Assembly: GCA_030673355.1 (NCBI GenBank)
Contig: DAOVJF010000183.1
Coordinates: forward strand, 1 to 5,980
Length of the DNA stretch: 5,980 nucleotides
Source of the DNA: Planctomycetota bacterium
GTDB lineage: Bacteria > JAJVIF01 > JAPKYR01
Direction: 5' to 3'
Shown here: piece after piece, positions 1-5,489 of the stretch
Layout: the number at the start of each line of letters is the position of its first letter
Position numbering within the stretch: the first letter of the stretch is position 1
Translations under genes and position numbers: made by a program
Notes under the pieces: model-generated
What the model saw: only the letters and a program-made list of their open reading frames with translations
Database searches by the model: none
Told to the model about the DNA's origin: nothing

Positions 1-266
1 AACAAACCACCTGCAGCAAGTGCATTACTCAGAACTCCCCAGAATGGCGCATACAGGATTGGAACGGACCCTAAGCTTGGGTTCTGGAGAATCTCGACAA
101 TAAGTGCCCCGAAATAGGCGGTGAGTCCCCATGTGAGCGTTCCGTAATCGGCCTCCTTCTGCCGACTTGATTCGAGGATTACATAGAAAAGCCCAACACA
201 TACCATCACGAACTCAAAGAACGTGAGGGCAAGCATCCCCCCGGACTGTTCGAACTGCACAAGCAT
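1..266 (-). CDS. Partial multi-spanning membrane protein, N-terminal 88 residues
   Basis: An open frame starts with ATG at 266-264 and runs off the left edge with no stop. The 88 complete codons encode a very hydrophobic protein with about three membrane segments. These are roughly residues 11-33 (from MLALTFFEF), 47-64 (LTWGLTAYFGALIVEIL) and 71-88 (PILYAPFWGVLSNALAAGG), with a short charged stretch (ESSRQKEADYG) between the first and second. A purine-rich GGGTAGGGA lies about 4 nt upstream of the ATG and is a plausible ribosome binding site. It is divergent from the small gene at 428. The family is not recognised. An N-terminal membrane sensor module of a histidine kinase or cyclase would look like this, but so would many other membrane proteins, and the part that would decide is outside the window. 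Confidence 0.72.
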   Translation of the reverse strand, partial: MLVQFEQSGGMLALTFFEFVMVCVGLFYVILESSRQKEADYGTLTWGLTAYFGALIVEILQNPSLGSVPILYAPFWGVLSNALAAGGL

Positions 267-296
267 GATTCCCTACCCGTCAATAAATTTTGTTAC

Positions 297-306
297 TATA
301 ATTATA
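297..306. promoter_or_regulatory. Self-complementary -10 block TATAATTATA between divergent genes
   Basis: TATAATTATA is a perfect 10-bp palindrome that presents the -10 consensus TATAAT on both strands (297-302 plus, 306-301 minus). In the minus direction it would start transcription near 295 and give the membrane protein gene a leader of about 29 nt, which is reasonable. I see no good -35 element at 16-18 bp on either side, so any promoter here would be weak or activator-dependent. The plus gene has a better promoter of its own at 380-408. Confidence 0.4.
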
Positions 307-330
307 CAGGATGATGTATCTCAAAGGTAT

Positions 331-345
331 CCGGTTAGTAACCGG
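331..345. promoter_or_regulatory. 15-bp dyad, candidate operator
   Basis: CCGGTTA-G-TAACCGG is a perfect inverted repeat of 7-bp arms around a single central base. A second palindrome, AACCGGTT, overlaps it at 340-347. It lies just upstream of where a -35 element for the minus gene would be, and 34 bp upstream of the -35 of the plus promoter at 380. That is a natural position for a dimeric regulator controlling both genes. No regulator gene is visible beside it, so the protein that might bind is unknown. Confidence 0.4.
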
Positions 346-379
346 TTCACCTTTTATTAGTGTCCTCCCGATATGTCGG

Positions 380-408
380 TTGACTCCACTATTTTTTCTG
401 GTGATAAT
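380..408 (+). promoter_or_regulatory. Sigma70-type promoter of the small plus-strand gene
   Basis: TTGACT (380-385) and GATAAT (403-408) are separated by exactly 17 bp. Each differs from the consensus hexamer at one position. Transcription would begin near 415, leaving a leader of about 13 nt before the ATG at 428. A small dyad, CCGA-TATG-TCGG (368-379), abuts the -35 element and could be an operator half. Confidence 0.55.
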
Positions 409-427
409 AGCAGGGGATGGTGAAAAT

Positions 428-688
428 ATGTCCGGACGAACGAATACTGTAATATTAATTAAAGCCCTTGAAGATGGTGTTGGAGTTTTATTCACGACCG
501 GGGAAGAGTCACCCACACCGGTTCCCGAACGTCTCGACAAGGGTGAAGTGCTGATAATTGCCGCACCGGAAAAGGGCGAGGGCGTACGTGTGCGCGGTAC
601 TGCTGAAGTATATACGCCGGAACACCGTGTGGATTCCGAAAGCAGCCTGGTAATCGGTGGGAGGACGGAAGAATCTGCCCGGGGATGA
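428..688 (+). CDS. Small protein of 86 residues, possible split-barrel (PNPOx-like) fragment
   Basis: The frame is open from 311, but 428 is the better start. A good promoter lies inside the upstream extension, and GGTGA (419-423), which matches the anti-Shine-Dalgarno, sits just before this ATG. The product is beta-rich, with no signal peptide or membrane segment. By eye the stretch from about residue 5 (TNTVILIKALEDG) through VLFTTGEES to KGEGVRVRGTAEVYT (about residues 48-62) resembles the middle of pyridoxamine 5'-phosphate oxidase-like flavin-binding split barrels. In that family a KGTAEV-type strand follows the region containing flavin-contacting residues. If this is right, the first helix and strand and the C-terminal part are missing, because typical members are 130 residues or longer. 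It could be a decayed copy, a minimal relative, or an unrelated orphan. It is convergent with the phospholipase-like gene, with 50 bp between the stops. Confidence 0.55.
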   Translation: MSGRTNTVILIKALEDGVGVLFTTGEESPTPVPERLDKGEVLIIAAPEKGEGVRVRGTAEVYTPEHRVDSESSLVIGGRTEESARG

Positions 689-738
689 AAAACCTCGATT
701 GATACCTTTCAAAATCCAATAAGAGAACAGTTATAATT

Positions 739-2112
739 TCAATCCGGAATTATCTCCTCGTATTTCTCAAGACGGCAGTGTTTCGCGACGCTTGCCATTG
801 TGTTCTGAACGCTCGATGGTTTCTCGTTTATGAGTTTCCTGATGAAAGTACCGGCAATCGGCCACTGGCTTTTACCCCTGCCATAAAGCACACTGATCCC
901 GAATTTCATGAGCGGCCAGAAATCATAGGTTGCCGCGAGGTCACGTACCCAATCGATCAACCTGTCGGTTGATTTATTGTAATAAATCCAGCCAAGCAGG
1001 CCGAATTTCCTGCCGAACGTAAAACGTCCGGGACGCCAGATTCTTTCATATTCATAAACTGAGAATTTGAAATTATTGCCGCCATCAGGGAGCCAATCGT
1101 CGGGGTTCCAGGGGTCTTTCGGATTCTTAAGCATTTTAACTATCGCGTTAATTGAATTGTCCAGCAACTCATCCAGCCTCGACATCCTCGGGCTTCGAGC
1201 GATGTATTTCTCGAAATCGAGACCCGGATATGCCTTTAAAATTGCACGGTAGACATCCAGCGAACAAAGAATTATCAGGTGATTGTAAGTAACGATTTCC
1301 CTTAATTTATCTTCCGACAGCGGCTCAAAATATACGAAACCCGGACCGAGCTGTTTTTCAAACCCAAGCAGGATTCTTTTGCTCGCCGTAAAAACCTCGT
1401 CCTTTGTCGGAATGGAAAGATCTATTTTAAAGGAATCAATGAAATCTCTCTCGCGCGAATAGCAAAGACTGTCGGTTAGCATTTCGGCAAGCCAGTGGTC
1501 GGCAACGTAAAGTTGAATACGTGCAGCCGCGATACTGACAGATTCATCCCCGGTTTCAGGACGGTAACATCCGGCCAGAACCCGCCTGGAATTCACCCAT
1601 CCCTCGCATCCCGAATGCGGAATTTTATGGGCAAAACCATCGGAAACCTGGTGTGCAAGCCAGCCAAAGGCCCAGGCTCTCTTCATTGGATCGTTTCCTG
1701 ATTTTTCGATCTCCTCAAGGAGGTAGCGGCCCATGACAGGATCGCCGGTGAAATAATTTGGAATCGTATTATGGGCGTACTCAAAACATCGTTCCCTGTT
1801 GCGAAGATCATTCGCCTTTATGAGATCTACCGAGTTTCCCCCATTAATGAAAATTTTCCGGAGGTTTTCATCCAGGAGGATTTCCCTTGTATTTTCATCC
1901 TCAATTTCATCCGGGTTGATTTTATCAAGCGCCCGCTTATTCAGGTACAGATGAGTTACCGGACCCCACATAAGCAATGGTGAAATGGGCATCAGGAGAA
2001 GATGGGCCAGGTGCGGCCTGAATTCAGTAAAAAGCGACAAGAGAATTTTGAATAAAGAATTAATCCACATAACAAAACCCGCCGTTGTCGGTCGGGATTG
2101 ATATTTTACCAT
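739..2112 (-). CDS. Zinc-dependent phospholipase C-like protein
   Basis: A protein of 457 residues whose N-terminal half carries the metal-ligand pattern of the zinc-dependent phospholipase C / S1-P1 nuclease fold. Using the first ATG, these are W49 and H54 (WGPVTH), D96 (GGNSVD), H114 (EYAHNTIPNYF), H154-x3-D158 (AHQVSD), H162 and H166 (AHKIPH) and H206-x3-E210 (HWLAE). The order and the H-x3-D and H-x3-E spacings match the Bacillus cereus enzyme, in which three zincs hydrolyse the phospholipid headgroup bond. Residues 220-457 are helical, aromatic-rich and unrecognised. Hydrophobic segments precede W49, but they do not form a clean signal peptide, so location is unclear. The start is uncertain: M15 (2070) and M48 (1971) are alternatives and none has a strong ribosome binding site. 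It lies 33 bp after mreC and is probably cotranscribed. Fold assignment is fairly secure; substrate is inferred. Confidence 0.82.
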   Translation of the reverse strand: MVKYQSRPTTAGFVMWINSLFKILLSLFTEFRPHLAHLLLMPISPLLMWGPVTHLYLNKRALDKINPDEIEDENTREILLDENLRKIFINGGNSVDLIKANDLRNRERCFEYAHNTIPNYFTGDPVMGRYLLEEIEKSGNDPMKRAWAFGWLAHQVSDGFAHKIPHSGCEGWVNSRRVLAGCYRPETGDESVSIAAARIQLYVADHWLAEMLTDSLCYSRERDFIDSFKIDLSIPTKDEVFTASKRILLGFEKQLGPGFVYFEPLSEDKLREIVTYNHLIILCSLDVYRAILKAYPGLDFEKYIARSPRMSRLDELLDNSINAIVKMLKNPKDPWNPDDWLPDGGNNFKFSVYEYERIWRPGRFTFGRKFGLLGWIYYNKSTDRLIDWVRDLAATYDFWPLMKFGISVLYGRGKSQWPIAGTFIRKLINEKPSSVQNTMASVAKHCRLEKYEEIIPD

Positions 2113-2145
2113 GCTAAACCATTTTCGGAGATTTCAACCAGGGCG

Positions 2146-3009
2146 TTAAGGCTGGTTAAGTCCGGTACCCGATTCCTCGAGAAGTCCTTCCACCTGACTA
2201 CGTAATTCTTCCTCGTAAAGTACGATCCCAACGGTCTCAAGGTGTTCGAGATCGGCGAAAGGCATTACACTGATTTCGAACCATCCCTGCTCGGCATGGC
2301 TGATAATCTCTACAACTTCACCTACCCTTATCCCCGGAGGGGTGATTCCGGAAAGGCCGCTGGTAACGAGTGTATCATGAATGCTGATATCCGCTGACGG
2401 GCTGAAGTACTCCAGCACAAGGAGATAAGGTTTCTGTCCTGATTGCCGTATCCTTCCAGGCTCCCACTGAACGCTGTCACTGCCTCTTATTACACCGATC
2501 TCCCTTGAACGCTGGTCAATTACGCCAAAGGAACAATCCGGACTGGAGATCAGAACTATCCTGGAAACAGCAGCACTTGTGGAGACAATCCTTCCGATAA
2601 TCCCCTGGGCATCCGTAACCGGCATACCGACTTCGACCCCGTCAGCACTTCCCCGGTCGATAATCGCGGTTTGAAACATGCGGGAATGGTCGCGGTAAAT
2701 AATTTTAGCCGGCAGCACATCATATCCCAGCTCAAATTTGATGGGTTCGATTTCGGCTTCATCGTGAAGGCCGGCGATCAGCTCGCGAAGATATGCGTTT
2801 TCACCCTCGAGATCGCCAAGCCTTGTCCTCAGCTCCTCGACCTCTTCAGCAGTATATGCCGCGGGCTTACCGCCCGGGAAAAGGCTTCCAACGCCGCGAA
2901 AAACCCAGCCGGGGAAGTCGAGTAATCCAATGAGCATGACTACTGCTATCAGGACACCGATAATTCCGATCGTGATGGCAATGGGGTTTATTCTTCGTCG
3001 GGGAAACAT
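2146..3009 (-). CDS. mreC: Rod shape-determining protein MreC
   Basis: MreC is a bitopic inner-membrane protein whose periplasmic part forms assemblies that connect MreB to the elongation peptidoglycan synthases (PBP2-RodA). The 287-residue length is normal. Residues 4-6 (RRR) are cytoplasmic positives, about 10-30 form the single membrane helix, and about 54-85 are the charged heptad-like coiled coil. About 98-266 are the beta-barrel core, with family signatures DRGSADGVEVGMPV (118-131), GIIGRIVSTS (136-145), LISSPDCSFGV (153-163) and LVTSGLSGITPPGIRVGEV (214-232). The tail is short and acidic. There is no clear Shine-Dalgarno before the ATG (GCGCTGACCTG precedes it). A 12-codon frame ends 4 nt upstream, so coupling is possible. 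It follows the YPFD membrane protein by 86 bp, and the expected mreD does not follow it. Confidence 0.96.
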   Translation of the reverse strand: MFPRRRINPIAITIGIIGVLIAVVMLIGLLDFPGWVFRGVGSLFPGGKPAAYTAEEVEELRTRLGDLEGENAYLRELIAGLHDEAEIEPIKFELGYDVLPAKIIYRDHSRMFQTAIIDRGSADGVEVGMPVTDAQGIIGRIVSTSAAVSRIVLISSPDCSFGVIDQRSREIGVIRGSDSVQWEPGRIRQSGQKPYLLVLEYFSPSADISIHDTLVTSGLSGITPPGIRVGEVVEIISHAEQGWFEISVMPFADLEHLETVGIVLYEEELRSQVEGLLEESGTGLNQP

Positions 3010-3059
3010 CAGGTCAGCGCTTTACAGGATTTGTGGTGAACCCATCCCGCATAAAATTA

Positions 3060-3088
3060 TATTTAAGCCATTTAAAATCAGGAGTCAA
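3060..3088 (-). promoter_or_regulatory. Candidate internal promoter before mreC
   Basis: The 86-bp gap upstream of mreC contains TTGACT (3088-3083) followed after 17 bp by TAAATA (3065-3060). A perfect TATAAT (3061-3056) overlaps it, but at 21 bp from the -35. The region is A/T-rich compared with its flanks. A secondary promoter would let mreC and the phospholipase-like gene be expressed apart from mreB. The -10 and -35 elements are not ideally spaced, so this is tentative. Confidence 0.33.
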
Positions 3089-3095
3089 TCGATCA

Positions 3096-4061
3096 TCAGT
3101 CATCATTTTCAACCGGTTCACTTACGTCATTCGGTTTTTTACCGCCACCGAAAATTGTGTCTGTCCAGGCCACGGGGATGGTAATGATCGAGCGTTCTTC
3201 AGCACCCCCAAGAGACTTGAAAAGCATAATAAAGAAAACGACGCAGATCAGGAAAAGTGTCACGTAATCCAGTAAAGTCGGGGACTGCGGTGCGCTTGAT
3301 ACCATTATTGTCCTGATAATGAAAATCGCGACCATGTACCCAAGTCCTTTTGCCAGGAGTTCATGCATGTTGGCTATGGTGAGAATGTAAACCAGGAAAA
3401 GAACCTCAATCAGTATCAGCATAGATGCCAGGATTTGAATTATCCTTAACCGGGCAACAAGGACTTTATAACCGTCAGCGCCGATCGCAGTACTTCCGTA
3501 TTCGGGCGTCAGAAAAATAAGGTTCGTAAGGCTTCGGAGGATGAGTTCACCCGGCACGTACCATGTGCCGGTTGGGTCATCCCAGTCACCGGGAATAAAG
3601 TAAGCGTAATTAAATCTTATGGAGTAACCATCAAAGGGATAAAAATCCCTCCGGTCGGGAACCAGCATATACAATTCACCGAAATCAAATTCAACAAGAA
3701 AATCACCTGTCGGGTTTCTGTACACCGCGTAAAGATCGTTAAGACCCGGGTTGTTAGGAATCTGGTTCTCGATCCGGAGGATAACTTCGTCACCGGGGTT
3801 CAGGGTGTTGAACGGTGGTTTATCGATGTGGATGGTGGCATTTACATTGAAAATCAATCGCCCGGATACCGGGTCCTGGCCAAGGAGGTCGAACCTTGTT
3901 TGTGCGGGTTCCGTTTCAGAAAAATCAGGCGTATGTATCTCAGCGTGTCGCTCGGTCGTAACCCCAACCCGTGAAAGCCGTACGAGCACGGTAAAAAACG
4001 TCGCTACGAAAACGATGAAAAGGGACAACGCGATAATTCCGAGCAGACGCGGGACGCTCAC
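3096..4061 (-). CDS. Unrecognised four-helix membrane protein with YPFD motif, DUF4436-like layout
   Basis: A protein of 321 residues, not MreD (which is about 165 residues and almost wholly membrane). Residues about 6-28 are a first membrane helix. About 40-200 are a soluble, probably periplasmic beta domain containing YPFDGYSIRF (141-150). Three helices follow at about 206-230, 235-256 and 263-284, then a 37-residue hydrophilic tail. One helix, a beta domain with a YPFD motif and three C-terminal helices resembles DUF4436 proteins. The segment FIIRTIMVSSAPQSPTLLDY (247-266) also recalls their loop between the last two helices. This is from memory, not a search. The start is GTG at 4061-4059, with GGAG (4074-4071) 9 nt upstream, inside the end of mreB, whose stop lies only 5 nt before. 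It is therefore almost certainly cotranscribed with mreB. Function unknown; a role in envelope growth is inferred from position only. Confidence 0.85.
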   Translation of the reverse strand: MSVPRLLGIIALSLFIVFVATFFTVLVRLSRVGVTTERHAEIHTPDFSETEPAQTRFDLLGQDPVSGRLIFNVNATIHIDKPPFNTLNPGDEVILRIENQIPNNPGLNDLYAVYRNPTGDFLVEFDFGELYMLVPDRRDFYPFDGYSIRFNYAYFIPGDWDDPTGTWYVPGELILRSLTNLIFLTPEYGSTAIGADGYKVLVARLRIIQILASMLILIEVLFLVYILTIANMHELLAKGLGYMVAIFIIRTIMVSSAPQSPTLLDYVTLFLICVVFFIMLFKSLGGAEERSIITIPVAWTDTIFGGGKKPNDVSEPVENDD

Positions 4062-4066
4062 TTGTT

Positions 4067-5104
4067 TTATCTCCGCCTGATAGGAGTCATGAGAACATGT
4101 TTTAAACGCTCTATATCTTCAAGTACCCGTTCAGTTCCTTTAACAACACTATCCAGGGGATGTTCCGCCAGGAAAGTCGGGATTCCGGTAGCCTGGGCAA
4201 TGCGCTTGTCAAGGTTTTTCAAAAGCGCTCCGCCACCGGTAAGCATAATCCCCCTTTCAAAAACATCCGCCGATAACTCAGGGCTGGTTTTCTCCAGTGC
4301 ATCCTTAACCGCTTTAACAATAGAATTAACACGCCCGGCAAGTGCTTCCCTGACCTCGGGCGATGTCACCCTGACTGTTTTGGGAAGCCCGGTAACCAGG
4401 TCTCGCCCCTGCATGAGAGTACTTAATTCTTCCTTGAGTGGGAAAGCGCTGCCGATCTCGATTTTAATCCGTTCAGAGGTTCGCTCTCCAATCAACAAGT
4501 TGTATTTTAACTTCGCGAAGTTAACGATCGATTCATCGAATTCGTCTCCGGCGATTCTTATGGAAACCGAGTTGACGATCCCGCCGAGTGAAATGACAGC
4601 TACCTCGGTTGTACCGCCGCCGATATCTATAATAATGCTCCCGAAAGCTTCATCTACCGGAAGTCCCGCGCCTATCGCGGCAGCCATTGGTTCCTCCATA
4701 TGGTAAACCTCACGCGCCCCCGCATTTTTGCATGCTTCATATACCGCTCTACTCTCAACCTCAGTGATACCGGACGGGATACCAATTACCAGCCTTGGTG
4801 GTATGAACCGTCCGGGAATCCTCGCTTTGCGGATGAAATACTCGAGCATGCGCTGGGTTGTTTCGAAATCCGCGATAACACCATCCTTCAACGGACGAAT
4901 GGCAATAATGTTGGCAGGAGTACGACCGATCATCTTCTTGGCTTCATCACCAACCGCAACAATCCTCTCGCTGTCCTTGTTGATAGCTACAACCGACGGC
5001 TCACGTATTATTACACCTACACCTTTGAGGAATACGAGTGTATTGGCGGTACCCAGATCGACACCAATATCGTAACTGAACCTGTTGTAAAACCAGTTTA
5101 GCAT
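4067..5104 (-). CDS. mreB: Rod shape-determining actin homologue MreB
   Basis: MreB polymerises with ATP into membrane-bound antiparallel filaments that orient the side-wall peptidoglycan synthesis machinery. Starting at ATG 5104 gives 345 residues, the family's usual length. AGCAGG lies 9 nt upstream of that ATG. The frame extends to 5137, but those 11 extra residues lack a ribosome site. Residues 1-10 (MLNWFYNRFS) look like the amphipathic membrane-binding end. Phosphate-1 is DIGVDLGTANT (12-22), MEEP (136-139) carries the conserved catalytic-region glutamate E137, phosphate-2 is DIGGGTTE (160-167), and the adenosine motif is LTGGGALL (288-295). No key residue appears missing. It heads the probable operon, with its promoter candidate at 5246-5218 and a leader of about 107 nt. 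Confidence 0.97.
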   Translation of the reverse strand: MLNWFYNRFSYDIGVDLGTANTLVFLKGVGVIIREPSVVAINKDSERIVAVGDEAKKMIGRTPANIIAIRPLKDGVIADFETTQRMLEYFIRKARIPGRFIPPRLVIGIPSGITEVESRAVYEACKNAGAREVYHMEEPMAAAIGAGLPVDEAFGSIIIDIGGGTTEVAVISLGGIVNSVSIRIAGDEFDESIVNFAKLKYNLLIGERTSERIKIEIGSAFPLKEELSTLMQGRDLVTGLPKTVRVTSPEVREALAGRVNSIVKAVKDALEKTSPELSADVFERGIMLTGGGALLKNLDKRIAQATGIPTFLAEHPLDSVVKGTERVLEDIERLKHVLMTPIRRR

Positions 5105-5130
5105 TAATTTTTGCCTGCTGACCCATAAAC

Positions 5131-5169
5131 CATGCATGCTTTAATCACGGTATCCACAAAAATGCATGC
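5131..5169. repeat. Duplicated palindrome ATGCATGC in the mreB leader
   Basis: ATGCATGC occurs at 5132-5139 and again at 5162-5169, exactly 30 bp apart, which is close to three helical turns. The core ATGCAT is itself palindromic. In the mreB transcript CATGCAT and ATGCATG can pair as a 7-bp stem around a 25-nt loop, whose 3' arm ends about 17 nt before the ribosome binding site. It may be a protein site or an RNA structure; chance is possible. Confidence 0.4.
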
Positions 5170-5203
5170 GGAAGCTTATAGGTACCCGTCAAAAAGTATT
5201 TCG

Positions 5204-5234
5204 ACCGTGAACCATATATCTTACCCCTCACGGT
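5204..5234. promoter_or_regulatory. Inverted repeat straddling the mreB -10 element, candidate operator
   Basis: ACCGTGA (5204-5210) and TCACGGT (5228-5234) are perfect 7-bp inverted arms 17 bp apart. On the minus strand one arm lies in the -35/-10 spacer and the other at the predicted transcription start, so the centre falls on the -10 hexamer. A repressor bound here would block the polymerase. The 24-bp centre-to-centre distance is a little over two helical turns. Confidence 0.38.
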
Positions 5235-5246
5235 GAATGTTTTCAA
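5218..5246 (-). promoter_or_regulatory. Candidate mreB operon promoter
   Basis: TTGAAA (5246-5241) is followed after exactly 17 bp by TAAGAT (5223-5218). The -35 matches 5 of 6 and the -10 matches 4 of 6 consensus positions. Transcription would start near 5211. It lies downstream of the hpf terminator candidate, which fits mreB having its own promoter. Confidence 0.45.
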
Positions 5247-5369
5247 TGCTCTCTACACTGTTTATCAGTATTTGTGGGGGATTGATACTTGTGATTAACA
5301 GATTTCCGGAACGTAAAAAGGTGCTGTCTCACTATTCAGGCACATTTTCACATGTTCACAAGCGAAGGC

Positions 5370-5401
5370 AAAAAATGGGTGGAATCCCGCCTTTCCATTT
5401 T
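5370..5401 (-). terminator. Probable hpf terminator
   Basis: On the minus strand AAAATG (5401-5396) can pair with CATTTT (5377-5372). Inside it GGCGG (5391-5387) pairs with CCACC (5382-5378) across one C-A mismatch and a GATT loop, leaving GAAA bulged on one side. The structure ends in a run of six T (5375-5370). It is about 90 nt after the hpf stop. The stem is imperfect, and part of the T run lies in the outer stem. Confidence 0.42.
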
Positions 5402-5489
5402 ATAAATATTTAACTACATTGTGGGCCTGTAAAATAAAATTGGAGTTTTAAGGTAGCCTCACTTTTTCTACTATCTATAATAAATGAGA

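Larger units (their letters stand above)
5105..5489. other. Non-coding region of 385 bp between hpf and mreB
   Basis: There is no credible gene on either strand. Read on the minus strand it holds, in order, an A/T-rich stretch after the hpf stop, a hairpin with a T run (5401-5370), and TGTGAACA-TGTGAAAA-TGTG near-tandem units (5360-5341). Next come the palindrome TTCCGGAA (5311-5304), a promoter candidate (5246-5218) inside an inverted repeat (5234-5204), and a duplicated ATGCATGC in the mreB leader. The length and density of dyads suggest that mreB expression is controlled here. Confidence 0.6.

Noticed and set aside
311..427. In-frame 39-residue N-terminal extension of the small plus-strand gene, including a hydrophobic stretch
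   Set aside because: The TTGACT-17-GATAAT promoter lies inside it, no ribosome site precedes 311, and GGTGA directly precedes the ATG at 428.
280..540. Minus-strand frame of 86 codons across the divergent region
   Set aside because: It covers the promoter and start of the plus gene, ends in an A/T-rich tail of non-coding character, and resembles no protein.
689..738. Terminator between the convergent genes
   Set aside because: Only weak A/T pairing (ATAATT with AATTAT, TGAAA with TTTCA) is present, with no G/C stem followed by a T run.
4062..4706. Plus-strand frame of 214 codons opposite mreB
   Set aside because: Ser/Thr/Pro-rich biased composition typical of an antisense shadow; mreB on the other strand is unambiguous.
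5105..5137. Upstream mreB start adding 11 residues
   Set aside because: No ribosome site, an atypical N-terminus, and the start at 5104 gives the standard length with MLNWFYNRFS at the end.
5257..5269. Small dyad ACTG-ATAAA-CAGT upstream of the mreB -35
   Set aside because: Four-base arms are too short to separate from chance.
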